Shown piece by piece: positions 20,753-33,012 of a stretch of 64,000 nt of DNA. A program made the translations under genes and the position numbers. The notes under the pieces are model-generated. The model ran no database searches. It was not told the DNA's origin and saw only the letters and a list, made by a program, of their open reading frames with translations. Every line of letters starts with the position of its first letter. Within the stretch, counting starts at the first letter, position 1. The stretch is from Pueraria montana var. lobata (Eukaryota > Streptophyta > Magnoliopsida > Fabales > Fabaceae), in assembly GCA_026413185.1 (NCBI GenBank), contig CM048656.1, positions 5,262,075 to 5,326,074 of the forward strand. Reading direction: 5' to 3'.

Positions 20753-23603
20753 TTAGAAAAACATCAAAAGGGCTGCTGAGACAGCAAGAGTCATGCCAAT
20801 TATTAATCTTCTGCAAGAAATGGGCCTCCAAGCAGCTGTACCACAAAGCAAGGCTATATTAAAATTGATTCCCTTATTATATGACAAGGAAACGAAGTCT
20901 ACCCATATTTCTATGTTTTAATTTCAAATTAGTAGGATAATAAACAGTTATATTTGGGCAAAACTTAGATACGGGTTTTTTTAGTGTTGTTCTTCAATAA
21001 GAATTGAAGTTTTATCTCAATCATCCACGTAATAAAAGTTCCATTAAATGTCAACATAGACACTACAAGAAAAATGCTAATTACCGACGGATATTTACCC
21101 ACGGATTTAAATCCGTCGGTAATTTAAATTTACCGACGGATTTTACCAACGGATTATGATTCCGTAGGTAAATTTAAATTACCGACGGATATTTACCCAC
21201 GGATATATATCCGTCGGTAATGTAAATTTACCCACGGATTTTACCGACGGATTTTTCCGTAGGTAATAAAATCCGTAGGTAACATAAAAAAATCCGTAGG
21301 TAAATCCATTGGTAATAAAATCCGTGGGTAACATATAAAAATCCGTAGGTAACTCTGTAGGTAATAAAATCCGTGAGTAACATATAAAATTTCGTAGGTA
21401 ATAAAATTTGTGGGTAACATATATAAATATGTAGGTAACAATAAAAATGAGAGAGAGAGATAACAATCTCATTTGGTAATGCCAACAAATAAAAAAAAAG
21501 GTCAATAAAACCCTTAATTAAATGAGTTTAATGGCTATGTACTGACAATGTAAATTATTTTACACTGTCATCCTCTCACAACCATCCTATAATTAATTCA
21601 TCCTGAAATTCACTCCTATTATTCTCTACTTGAATTGCTTATTCTAGCACCAAAGATCACAATCATCATTGCTGTCAAAATAACATTAAATCATTTCAAT
21701 CAATTTTAAAATTCATATTTATTCTTTAATCCAAGTGTCTCCATATGTCACAAAATCACAAATGAAATAACCACATACTAAAATTTAGGATTTAATACAA
21801 AAATTTAATAATATAATATTTATAATAATTAATTTTTATAATATATTGCCATGGTATTAAATTATAATGTGGAATATTATTAATTATTGGTATATTAATA
21901 CTCAATTAAGTTATAATTGAGTCAAAATTAAGTTGCTCTAAAAATTTAAAATTAATACTCAATTTAATAATATAACATTAATTAAGAATGAGTCAAAATT
22001 CTTATTTTAACCGCATACCAGATGTTAATTTATATAATATGTATAAAAAAAGAAAAAAGATAGAGTCAAAATGTTAGTGGGACTGTTATTTATTTATTTA
22101 TATTATTTATTTAAAATTAATTCTATTAAGTGCCTAAAAAGACTAATTATATTAAGGTTAACTAAAATTATTAATTTTAAATTTTTTTTTTTTGTTAAAC
22201 TTCAACTATTACAATATGTGGGTCTCATTTGACCAAATAGAGTCCACACCTAAAGCAACCACCCATCACCTATGTTGTTAAAATTGAGATCTTATCAGAA
22301 GAGGGATAAAAACTTTTTACTCGGATCGTAAGATCCTACTTTCCCTTATTTAAAACATTAACATATAATATATTTTTTATTTTAATTACTACTATTTTGT
22401 AATTTATTAGATCATATATTATGCCTTTTTAGTTTATTATGATTATTTCATTTATTAAATTTTATATTATACTTTAAATAGTTTATTATATTTTTTATAT
22501 CATTTGTTTATTGTTGTTATATATTCTTTAATTTATTAAATTATATGTTATGTTTTTAATTTGGTTCAAATAGATGCCCAACTAATTAAATCAGAAAAAG
22601 ATAAGACAAAAATGTTTGGCCCAATCTAAACCCTAATATCATCAACATTCACGCTGATTAAAGCTAAGTGCCGCCGCTGCTGTAACGCAACCCTAACATG
22701 ATGGAGAGAGACCTAAGTCCAAACGCAACAGTGATGAGCCTTCTACGGCGGTAGCGGTGTGACCGAAACGCGACGGCGATCCGCTGCGGTGCTAGCCTCA
22801 AGTTGTTGCGAAGAAGAGGTCCAATGGCTCAAAGTTCGGAGGACAAAGGAGAAATCCGGCAAAGGCAAACGACGTCACGGCAGCGTTGTTCAGACATCAA
22901 CATTCAGAGGCCAACACAGCTTCTTTCGGTCGTTTTCGCGTGACGACCCAGATGAGGGAGTTTTTGACGAAGCAGAGCGTGTAAGGCATGCATAGTCGAA
23001 TGAGCGGTCATGGAGGTCGACAAAGTAAGACATGTGGACAAGCCGCGAGTTCTGGAGTCAAAGCTGAAGTCGTAGAGCGTGGTGTCGGGGTCGGAGCAGG
23101 TACGGCAGGATGCAGTCAACTCCCAATCGTAGGCCACACCACCAGCGGCATTCATTTTGGTCCTTTTATTTTAGAAAATCCGTAATTTTGGTCCCTCTAT
23201 TCCAAAATAGAGACATTCGGTCCCCTATTTTAGAAAATCCGCAATTTTGTTTCAATTCTCAATTTTGCTTACATTTTGTTTCTTTTATTTCTTACATTGT
23301 AATTAATTAAATCATTTTTTGATGGTACCTTAAACGAATATGTTAGGTCTAGGATTCAATTGGACCAAAATAAAAGAAATAAAACATAGACAAAATTGAG
23401 ACGGGACCAAAATTGCGAATATTCTAAAATAGGAGGACCAATTGTCTTTATTTTGAAATAAGGGGACTACATTTGCTGATTGAACAAAATAGGACGACTA
23501 CAATTGCATTTAAGTCTAATTTATATAATATATTGATTTTATATAATATATTGATTGATTGATAAAAAATTTATAAAATATATTTTAAAATAGAAAAATC
23601 TAA

Positions 23604-23652
<49 letters not shown>

Positions 23653-26600
23653 AATCTAAATAAAATGACACATATATATATAGTAATAATTTATCTTTTA
23701 ATTTCCAGTATTAATTATGATTTTAAATAAATTATTATAAATTATAATTAATTTCTATAATATATAATATAATAATTAGATAATATATATGTATAAAATA
23801 AAAATAAAAAAGATAGAGGCAAAATGTTGGTGGGAATATTATTATTATTTTTAAATAAAACCAATTCTATTCAAGTAAAATTAATTTTAAAATAATAATT
23901 TTTTGTTTAACAGTAATAATGGTGCTCATTGTCCCTTTGTTAAAAGCGTCAATACTTGCAAGGCTAAGAAAAGAAACAAGAGCCAATAGTATCACAACAC
24001 ACGGATTGATGAAGTGGCCAAAGATCATCCGTTCTTTGTCCCTTCCCCTCACTCAATTCACATTAACTTTCCCCAATCTCCAATTGAACCCTAATCGACT
24101 CAACCCCACCCCGCCCCTTCCTCTGCTGCTGCAACCACGGTCCCCCAAAATCGATGGCCACAACACCAAGGTTGCTCCGCCGCGAGCCATGATGGTGGTC
24201 TCACGAATAGTGGCGCATTCATTATCCTGCGACGACGAGGTCGAGATCGCCGATGACATTTGACGTTTTGCGTTCTGCTCTTTTATCGATCTGGTTTCTA
24301 GATCTGACATTTGACGTTTTGCGTTCTGCGTTTTTGTTTTGCTTAGGTAAGGAGATAGAAACTGCGGCGTTCCGAGCTCTCGCGGATCGGTGCTGGAGCC
24401 TCGAGGAGAAGCTGGCCAAGCTCAGGGAGGAGTTCGATGAACTGTTGCAGAAGAACATATACTGGTATAATAATACATCGTAGATGTTGCATGTTTTTTT
24501 TCTTTGAATCATTTTTTTTCTTTCTGGTAATTCATTTATTCTCTGAGAATATCCATGGTGCTATAGTTTTTAATGAAACAGTTGAATGCTGTAGAGACGA
24601 TGTATCTGAGAACTAGTTTCGAGTATGTGTTAGGCCTGCGCACAGTGTTGTTTAGAGTGTTATATTTTAGGGGAATTGAATAAAGTTAATTCGATTGACA
24701 ATGTTTATTTGGCTAAACATGTTTTGAATAGAGTGTATTCCCAATTTGGCAATTCCGCAACATAGTAAATGAGAAAGGCTCACGGGGATTACTATATTGA
24801 ATATGCCATGGAGATTTCGAGCCAATTGAATGAGAGTTTAACGAGTTATATTTTTGACTAGGGTGCAGGTTTTGGATGGAAAACTTACATTCCTTTTTCT
24901 CCCATATTTTCCATTAAGACCGAGAGCGTAGAAGTTTGCTATTTGCACAAAGTAATTTTTTATAATTAATCACTAGTTTTGTGTTGTACCCTTAATTAGT
25001 ATAAAAAGTTTACTATTTGCACAAAGTAATTTTTCATAGACACGCTATAGAATAGTTAATTAGCTTTCAAATTAGTTTAATTACTTATATATTGAGCAAT
25101 GGATAATTAATAAATTATTTATCAAATGTATTTAACTAATAAGTACATATACATAATCAGTGTGTTTAAGCTAGAATATACTAGCTATAAATTTATAATT
25201 TATAGTTTAAAATAATTAATTATATATAGGTAGATTAAATGAATTTGTAGATAGTTTAAAAACAATTTTGTTTTAATTTTTAAAATTGTTAGTTAAACCA
25301 TTATTAGTTGTCCAAGTTTTTTTTATTGCAAGAATGTTTTGGTATGTTTATAGCTTCTAATTCTTGTGGTTTGATGGTTTTACAGTTTTGTTATGTTTTC
25401 TCTCTTTATTCCTCTTTGATGCCAAGGATACATTGCTTGACAAACATAGCTGCATTAAGTGATCAAGAGCTACAAGATACTAGTCAACTCATAAAGTCTC
25501 TTATGGTGAGATACTTTATCTCAACAGGTCTAACCTTGCATATTCCTTATTTATCAGCTTTGTTGTATCATATTTGCATAATGTAGTATTACTAATTTGT
25601 CTAGTTAACAATCCATTTCATTGTGGGAACAGGTTGTCATATCTTGGGCTTGTGTGTTGTTGTTAGGGCTGCAAAGTTCCTCCAATGGTCTTCACTCCCA
25701 TCTCCACTGCAATCTTCACTCAGCCACATCTTGATTAAGTTCACACAATTTGAGCGTTCAACCCCTTCCAAGGCTGCCCATACAAAGTCCAAGAATTGGG
25801 AACAGCAGGAGGCTAGGAATAACAAACAAGACTATGTCACACCTTGTAATGGAAGTTGTTTAGGATTTTTTTATATAGTAGAGTACTAGAGTGTGTAATT
25901 AGCGTGTTGCTATTCTCTATTTATGGAAAGAGAATATCCTTTGTATAGGAGACTTTTTTCTATGGAATAAGTGAATTGTTGTGTTGTACGGGATTTTTGT
26001 GTTCAACATTGTAATTGATTAGATTCAAACTTAATTAATATCTTTTACGTTATGACTTATTTAAGTTGAATTTATTTATATATATATTTTTAATTTTGTG
26101 TGTTTTTAAACATGATTTATTATAAGAAATAATATAAATAAATATTTAATTATTTTAAAAAAAATAAATATTTATGTTACCGACGGATTTATCCGTAGGT
26201 AATTACCGACGGATTTGTTTGTAGGTAATTATCGACAGATATATCCATCGGTAATTACCGACGGATTTGTTCGAAGGTAATTACCGACGGATATATCTGT
26301 AGATAATTATTGACGGACAAATCCGTCGGTAATTACCGACAGAATTATACACGGGTATTTTCGTCGGTAATTTTCGACGGATAATCAAATCCGTCGGTAA
26401 TTTTTTTCCGACGACGATATTACCGACGAATTTTTGTCCATCGGTAATCCGTCGGAAATTCTGAATTACCGACGGATTTTTGTAGTTACCGACGGATTTT
26501 GGCCGTCGGTAATAACAACATTTCTTGTAGTGAGATTACCGAGTTAAATTTTCAATTCTGATTAGAAAACAACACAAAAAACACTTAAGAAATTGTATCT

Positions 26601-27422
26601 AAATTTTATGTTAACTTCAATTGCCAAAAAAAAAAAAAAAAGTAACCAAGTATCAAAGGACTCACCACATAGAAGAGTAGAGCCATTAGAATAAAACTAA
26701 TAGTCATTGTACCACATGAAACAATTGGATCCATAAATTTCCCATCTTCTTTTGTTTCCAATTACAGTTCTGAAATTTTCCAACTGAGCATCCAAGCACA
26801 TTCTGCAATCCAACCTGCTGATATCTTTGGTGCATTGAGCCATGCCATACCTCTTCTGCCCACTTTGACTAGTGTTCAATACTGCTATATGGAACATGAA
26901 TGACTTGTCTGGAGCTAAAGTTGCTAGTCCACTCATGAAGGGAAGCCCTTCAGAAACCACAGATGGGTCATCAAAATCAGTTTCATTTGTGATTGCCAAA
27001 GCTATTTGTTGCATATCTCCAAAGAAGCTCTCATTTGAATACCGTAGGAAACACCATCTAAACCAAATTGTAACATCTTTGCTCGTAGGACAATCATTTG
27101 AGGCTACTCTGGTAGAATTAAGGGTGCAATCAGAACAATTGCTAGCAGATATGTCCCCTCTACATAAAACTGTACCATAAACCTTGTTGGCCTTTTTTCT
27201 TACAATGGTTTGGTAAAAACCATGGTTTTCCACCACATTAGAAGCAAGAGAATCCAACAAGCTTCTCATATTGGTCTGGAATGTGCCTTCATTGTCAGAA
27301 TTATCAGCTTGTGGGCATTGAGAACCTGTTTTCATGTTGGTATCAGCAAGGCAAAAGCCATTTGGAAATACCAAAAGAAAGAAGATGATAACACATGGCA
27401 CAACAAAGTACAATGTCTGCAT
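20753..27422 (-). CDS. PDLP/CRRSP-like double-DUF26 protein, two exons, in-frame TAG before the membrane exon
   Basis: Exon 1 is 27422-26666 and exon 2 is 20835-20753; donor GTGAGT and acceptor TACAG join them in phase 1. Residues 1-26 are a signal peptide. Two DUF26 (Gnk2-homologous) domains follow, with CX8CX2C motifs at Cys87/96/99 and Cys197/206/209. Exon 2 encodes a membrane segment, LIIGMTLAVSAALLMFF, with a stop directly after it. This order (signal peptide, two DUF26, one membrane span, tiny tail) is that of plasmodesmata-located proteins, which regulate callose and cell-to-cell traffic. A TAG at 26699-26697 ends the frame at residue 241, before the junction; it is one base from CAG (Gln). 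As it stands the product would be a soluble secreted double-DUF26 protein. The 5830-bp intron holds the CACTA element. It may be a pseudogene or a truncated functional gene. Confidence 0.75.
21075..21440. repeat. Left subterminal repeat array of the CACTA element
   Basis: Many direct and inverted copies of TACCGACGGAT and the variant TACCCACGGAT/ATCCGTAGGTAA, the latter becoming regular direct repeats toward 21440. Open frames on the minus strand here are repeat by-products. Confidence 0.85.
22640..23150. other. CpG-rich gene-like island inside the CACTA element
   Basis: GC and CpG content are much higher than in the surrounding element. Minus-strand reading 23155-22904 (YDWELTASCRTCSDPDTTLY...) and plus-strand reading from 22759 are both open for under 100 residues. 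I recognise no protein family. It may be a captured host gene fragment. Confidence 0.4.
23146..23515. mobile_element. Foldback MITE inside the CACTA element
   Basis: The left arm (ttttggtccttttattttag... ggtcccctattttag... cgcaattttgtttcaattc) pairs with the right arm (gggaccaaaattgcgaat... aataaggggacta... aaaataggacgac), with a loop near 23300-23350. A known type of legume foldback repeat by appearance. Its presence shows the CACTA element is old enough to have been invaded. Confidence 0.65.
23608..23646. repeat. (AT)n microsatellite
   Basis: About 19 AT units, embedded in AT-rich sequence. Confidence 0.95.
24000..24483 (+). other. Second gene-like island inside the CACTA element
   Basis: Contains a direct duplication of about 50 bp (GACATTTGACGTTTTGCGTT at 24256 and 24306). 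After a TTTGCTTAG acceptor-like site at 24346, a plus-strand reading KEIETAAFRALADRCWSLEEKLAKLREEFDELLQ has heptad character and a predicted coiled coil. It ends at a TAG at 24481. The parent gene is not recognised. Likely a captured exon; a search against plant proteins would tell. Confidence 0.4.
25380..25870 (+). other. Possible captured exons in the 3' part of the CACTA element
   Basis: TTTTACAG at 25384 and GTGAGATAC after 25505 bracket a reading LMPRIHCLTNIAALSDQELQ...; a second GGGAACAG acceptor-like site at 25632 precedes another open stretch to about 25857. Splice-like edges and codon-like composition suggest gene origin, but I recognise no family. Confidence 0.3.
26175..26520. repeat. 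Right subterminal repeat array of the CACTA element
   Basis: About fifteen copies of TTACCGACGGAT/ATCCGTCGGTAA with degenerate variants, spaced about 20-30 bp apart, up to the right TIR. Confidence 0.85.
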
Positions 27423-28058
27423 CTCTTTGTAATCCCTTCCGTGGCAGAAGAGTATGATCAGAACCAGTGTTATCGAATAGCGGCCATGGCGGCGCTATAG
27501 CGGGATGCGGTGGCAAAAATCCTTCGGCCGCCATCAAATGGCCGTGGCGAGGCGAATTTGTCGTAGCGCGCTATGGCGACCGCATTTGCTATTGCGGTTA
27601 TGGCGTCGTGTACCGCCATGGCTGAAGACAAGCATGGCTTTGTCAAATCGAAGAAGACAAACCAGCTTGGTGACGCGACCCGAACAAGACCCGACCCCAG
27701 GCCCATTTTCTGAAAACCCTAAAATTTAAAAAAAAAAAACACATGTCGAGTCAATAGAACCAGTTCATAACCGGCCCACAACTTTAAAAAACGAATGGGT
27801 TGGATCGTCCTACCCGACCCGAACCCAAACCTCTTCAATTAATAACACGTTTGGACTATGACTCTCTAAGTCTCTCTCTCGTCTCTTTGTCTCTCTCGTC
27901 TCACTACAACTCTTCGTCTCTGACTCTCTCGTCTCTTCGTCTCTCTTGTCTCACTACAACTCTCTGACTCTCTCGTCTCTCTTCGTCTCTCTTCATCTCA
28001 CTCGTCTCTCTCGCACCACCTTTGTCTTCTCCGGCGACCCAAACATTGATGTCCAACA

Positions 28059-30638
28059 ATGGCAACTGCACAAGGCTCAAGTAGAGGGAACATAACTGAT
28101 CCGGGTTGGAAGTATTGTCATCCCCTGAATGAATCAGACAACAATACCATTGTTTGTAACTACTGTGGAAAAGTTACAAAAGGAGGAATCACCAGGGCCA
28201 AAAATCATCTAATGGGGAAGGGTGGCAACGTTACAAGTTGCCCCAAGTGTCCAAAGGAAGTCAGAGAAGAGCTTTTGAATATTGCTTTAGAGAAGAAGCA
28301 GAGAGACAATTCTAAGATTCCAAATGTGGTCTATGATCTCTCTTCTGAAGATGAAATTTCAATTCCCACACCAGCCAGCAATGTTAAAGGGAGAAAGAAT
28401 GTTGCTAAAAAATGGCCCATGGATATGTTTTGTAGAAATCCAGCATCTGCAATATCGAAGAGGCAGAAGGAGAAACTAAGGCAAGCTAACATCATGGAGT
28501 TATGTGACAAAAATCTGAAGGCAGATGTTCATCAGTTTATTGCTCGCTTTTGGTATCAAGCTGGATTATCTTTCAACCTTGTTAAACTGAAGAGCTTTCA
28601 GGATATGATTGATGCGATTGCTGCTTATGGCCCAAATCTACCAGCTCCTAGTTATCATGAACTTAGAGTTCCACTCCTTAACAAGGAGATGGAATACACT
28701 GAAAATTTGTTGAAGGATCACAGGGGACAGTGGAGCAGATATGGCTATTCTATTATGTCAGATGCATGGATTGACCGGAAGCAACGATGCATTATTAATT
28801 TTCTGGTGAATTCTCTTGTAGGGACAACGTTTGTGAAGTCCATTGATGGCTCGTCATTTGTGAAGGCAGGTGAAAAGTTGTTTGAGTTACTTGATTAATC
28901 CCTTGTAGAGGAGATTGGAGAACAGGATGTTGTTCAGGTTATCACCGATAATGGAAGCAATTATGTTTCAGCTAGTAAGATGTTGGAAGAGAAAAGACCA
29001 CATCTTTATTGGACTCCGTGTGCAGCCAATTGCATAGACCTTATGCTTGAAGACATTGGAAAGCTTCCTTTAATAAAGAAGACAATTCAAAGGGGAGTTA
29101 GTCTTGTTGGGTTTCTTTATAGCCACTATAGTACCTTGAGTTTGTTGAGACATTTCACAAACAAGAGGGAATTGGTAAGACATGCGATTACAAGATTTGC
29201 AACTTCTTTTCTATCGTTAGAAAGGCTTCATCAAGAGAAAGGAAATTTGAGAAAGATGTTCACTTCTGATGAATGGAGCAAAAACAAGTTGTCCAAGGAA
29301 GCTAAGGGGAGGGAAGCTACAAAAGTAGTCCTTATGCCTTCATTTTGGAATCATGTGGTTTTTACTCTGAAAATCATGGCCCTCTAGTGAAAGTTCTACG
29401 ACTTGTTGATAGTGGAAAAAAGCCAACTATGGGCTATATCTATGAAGTTATGAAGAAGGCCAAAGAAGCAATTATGAAGGCTTTTAATAACAATGAGAGC
29501 AAGTACAAATATGTATTTGCAATAATTGATAATAAATGGAATTGTCAGCTTCATCGACCACTCCATGCGGCTGGTCACTTTTTAAATCCGGAGTTCTTTT
29601 ATTCCAACCAAGACTTAGAGTATGATTTGGAGGTTACTAATGGGCTGTATGATTGCATCAAGAGGTTGGTGCCAAGTAAAGATGTGCAACAAAAGATTCT
29701 GACTGAGTTGCCAATTTATAAGAGTGTTGGAAATCTCTTTGATTCTGAATATGCAAGAGAAAATAGGAATACCACAACTCCTGGTGAAAAACTATGAAAA
29801 AACTCCTTATATTTTAAGTGCTTTGAGTTTTAATGTTTAAATTTTAACTCAATCCTTTGGTTTTGTAGCTCAATGGTGGAAAATGTATGGCCATGCAGCT
29901 CCAAACTTGCATAAGCTAGCTGTCAAGATTTTGAGCTTGACATGTAGTACATCGGGCTGTGAACGCAATTGGAGTGTTTTTGAGCAAATAAGGATTATAA
30001 TTCAGGACTTAATTAATTATTGTTTTTGTTGTAGGAAGCTAGGAAGAAGCTAATCAACCCTTTGCTTATTGATAATGCAGATTCATACAAAAAAGAGAAA
30101 TAGGTTGGACCATAAAAAAAGCATGATTTGGTTTACATTAAGTATAACCAACAGCTTGCTCAAAGATATAATATTAGGGATGAAATTGACCCTATTACAC
30201 TCAATGACATTGATGAGTGCAATGAGTGCTTAGTGGGACAAGTGGATGATGATAATGAAGATGGGGGGAATGACTTGGTTTATGCTGATGATACCACACT
30301 TAATTGGGCTGCTGTTTATGAAGCTTCAGGAGTTGGAGAGCCAAGAATGTATACAAGGAGGAAAACTAGCAAAAAAAAGAAAGGAGCCATCAAGTGCTGG
30401 AATTGTTATTGGAGCTGCCCAACCTTCCAAGAAAGGTCCAGCTGCAACTTCAACCGCAAGAGGAAAAGGGAAAGCCCAAGTGGTTCAACCTGATGAAGAA
30501 ACAGAATTTGAAGAATCTGAGGATACTGAAGAAATATTAAACTTTGAAGAATCTGGAGGAGAAGAGGAGGAGGGATATGCCCCACTGGATAAGAATGAAA
30601 TTGATTATGCTGAGATTGAGGAAGAGCCAGAGGATTAG
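28059..30638 (+). pseudogene. hAT transposase (BED finger, DUF659, hAT dimerisation domain)
   Basis: The ATG at 28059 opens MATAQGSSRGN. A BED-type zinc finger follows (WKYC...CNYCGKVTKGGITRAKNHL...C). The DUF659/RNase H-like core covers about 28600-29390 (SDAWIDRKQRCIINF, VITDNGSNYVSAS, WTPCAANCIDLML). The hAT C-terminal dimerisation motif QWWKMYGHAAPNLHKLAVKI...GCERNWSVFEQ is at 29870-29990, after an 85-bp intron (29784-29868). A second intron-like gap ends at about 30080. An acidic tail ends at the TAG near 30636-30638. Damage: TAA at 28896-28898, a missing base near 29380, and frame changes in A-runs near 30115 and 30370. It cannot make an intact transposase. Confidence 0.88.
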
Positions 30639-30991
30639 AAATTTAGGACATCTATATTTTGGTTTGCATTGAATTATGTTTTCTTTTTATCATTTTGCTG
30701 TTATATCAGAAATATTGAACTAGGTGTTTTATTTTAGAACCTTGATAATTATTGAACTAGGTGTTTAATTTTAGAACCTTGCTGATTTTTGAATATGAAG
30801 TTCTGAACTTCATTATATTGTTAATTTTATGGCTGTTTGGTATTATATGAAGCAAGGCAATTTGATCATTTTATTTGTTGTTAATATGTTATATTTTTAA
30901 CTGTTTTTAGTATTTGTATGCTTTTTTTGAGTATTTATATTTGCTGCCTTTTCTATTTTTTATTTATAGTTACTATTATCTACTGTTTTTT

Positions 30992-30999
<8 letters not shown>

Positions 31000-31070
<71 letters not shown>

Positions 31071-31078
31071 CGCGCGCG
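31000..31078. repeat. Compound microsatellite (TG)n(TA)n(TG)n(CG)n
   Basis: Short TG run, about 20 TA units, about 11 TG units, then CG units, within the 3' part of the hAT element. Open frames here are artefacts. Confidence 0.95.
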
Positions 31079-31186
31079 CCATGGCTTCCGCCATTTGCCG
31101 CCATGCCATCCGTCATAATATGTTTATGGCAGTTTTGGGCTCTACGCCATACTCCGTCATACACCATTAACAACACTGATCAGAAG

Positions 31187-32581
31187 TAATGAGTGTGTCA
31201 CCTACCTTGCAAAATATTGGAACTTTTATCTTTTGGTATAATATTGACCTTTTATTAACAGTTTCTTTATGTGCAAGTGTGCAAAGTCAACTCTTGACTG
31301 ACGAGCAAATGATCATGTATAAAGCTGTACGCGACAATTTTTTATATTATGAATTATAAAGTCAAAATATATTTTTTTTTTTTTGAGAAAAAATAATTTT
31401 AATTTTGGACCTTTGCTTAGTGGTTAATTTATCTATATCTATGAACCTCCGAAACAGAAACAAAACGCTAAGTAGTTGAATTATTGGGATAAGCATTCAG
31501 ATTATATTATTACGATTAAGATTAGGGAAGCCTCAAATAAGTCAGAAGAACATGCCGCACCATCTCTAGTTTCTACTACTTGAACCATCGCTTGATTCGT
31601 GTAGAATTTAGTTGAGTGAATAACTTTGGCATTAAGTTCCAAAATTTGGGAGATAAATAAGTAGTTAAAAGAACTAGTGGCAATAACTTTAGTATTGTTT
31701 GCACATTAAATATATTACAATTTCATTTTATTTTTATTTTTTTGCATAATATCTTCATATATACATAAATTCTGTGTGGGAAAATAAACTGATCATTTGT
31801 TTTAAAAGTAAATATTGTATGAAATATTTGACATGTAACAACATTACCATTAAGATAAACATTGTCAAAAGGAGCGCTCCACTTTGCCTAGAAATGATGT
31901 TCCTCATGACTATCATGAATAATAGTTCCTATTTCTAACCCAATAGGGTCGGCATGAGATTTCTTTCCTAAAACTCATCAGATACTGAAAAGATGTGCAA
32001 AGGGCACTCTCATCAATTATTAAAAATTTTGAGTTGACGGAAAGAAAGAATGAAAAGTTACCCACTCATGCCAAGTTGACAATCTCTGAAAGATTATTGA
32101 AATAACGAATTAGATTCAACATTATCACTATATAATCCACTTCGGTAAGAAATATTATTTATACAACAGATTTTACAACTATGAGAGAAAAGGAAAAAGA
32201 AAGAAAAGAGAGAGAACTATAAGATATAATTTGTTATATGAATAACACAAATCTTCATTAAATACTTAAGAAACTCGATCGTCTTGCGTTTGCAAATACT
32301 TGGCCATGGGCTAATGAGCCAGAGCCACAACTTAAGTCTAGGACTTGGAACTTCTAATTCCCTATCTCCCTTTTGCCCTACACTATATCCCATCCAAACC
32401 TTCAATCAAGGACGGAATACCCTGTTCTGCTAAATTACACAAACGATCAGTTAATCTTTTTTTCTTTTTACAACTATCAGTTAAATTTAATTGACGTTTA
32501 AGTTATATATTTTTTTAATTTTTGAGGAGACATGTTACGTATCGTGTTATCCTAATTACTGTGTATCATTGCTAAAATTAT
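31187..32581. other. Spacer, probable upstream region of the PDLP-like gene displaced by the hAT insertion
   Basis: AT-rich sequence with no supported gene. Since the hAT element sits 40 bp before the PDLP-like ATG, the original promoter of that gene begins here at 31187. Confidence 0.45.
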
Positions 32582-32586
32582 CAAAC

Positions 32587-32816
32587 TGTTATGAATAATT
32601 TATTTGTGGTTGTCCATATCTTTTTGTATTATCTTTTATGATCTTTCCTTATTTCTAATTATCTTTTATAACTTCTCAGTTATCTCTTGTATCTATAAAT
32701 ATGTTATTCCTCCTAGAAAGAATACACATAATTATCATTCTCTTTAAACTCTAGTTTTCTCTTCTTCTCTACTTTTTTCTCTATTTTTCCTGTTCCGAGT
32801 TATGTTTTATTTAACA
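32587..32816 (+). repeat. 5' LTR of the copia element
   Basis: 230 bp, TGTTATGAATAA to TTTATTTAACA, with a TATAAATATG box near 32694. It is followed by CGTTATCAGCACGA, a sequence I recall after many plant copia LTRs and probably the primer site. Confidence 0.88.
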
Positions 32817-33012
32817 CGTTATCAGCACGATTGTATTTCTTCCACGGGTCATCCACAATTGGTATTGTAACCTGCAAGAAAAGGTCTTGTAAATAATTTG
32901 ATTGGAGAAAGTTGTTCTTTCAAATTCATATTTCAAGGTCAAATTTTCTTTTTCTCCAATTTCATTATTCATACTATGTGTTTGATAAAATTTGTGTTCT
33001 ATTTACAAATTA

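Larger units (their letters stand above)
21061..26532. mobile_element. CACTA (En/Spm) element, 5472 bp, non-autonomous
   Basis: Starts CACTACAAGAAA and ends TTTCTTGTAGTG, a perfect 12-bp TIR, with a 3-bp TSD AGA (21058-21060 and 26533-26535). Subterminal arrays of TTACCGACGGAT in both orientations occupy 21075-21440 and 26175-26520, typical binding sites for a CACTA TnpA-type protein. No TnpD-type transposase is recognisable inside. The interior carries an unrelated foldback repeat, an (AT)n tract and CpG-rich gene-like islands. Confidence 0.92.
27465..31178 (+). mobile_element. hAT transposon, 3714 bp, with decayed transposase
   Basis: Ends CAGTGTTATCG... and ...AACACTG give a short TIR, with a near-perfect 8-bp TSD (ATCAGAAC at 27457-27464, ATCAGAAG at 31179-31186). 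Subterminal sequences are rich in GCGGC/GCCGC/CCATGGC: 27480-27620 on the left and 31070-31160 on the right. It lies 40 bp upstream of the PDLP-like start codon, in that gene's promoter. A CT-rich TCTCTCGTCTC tandem stretch (27860-28010) forms the transposase leader. Confidence 0.85.

Noticed and set aside
21179..21505. Three overlapping minus-strand open frames (FITYG-type repeats)
   Set aside because: They read through the CACTA subterminal ATCCGTAGGTAA repeats in all frames.
26872..27180. 102-codon plus-strand frame
   Set aside because: Antisense shadow of the DUF26 exon.
30918..31189. Open frames of YIYIYI/THTHTH
   Set aside because: Products of the TA/TG microsatellite.
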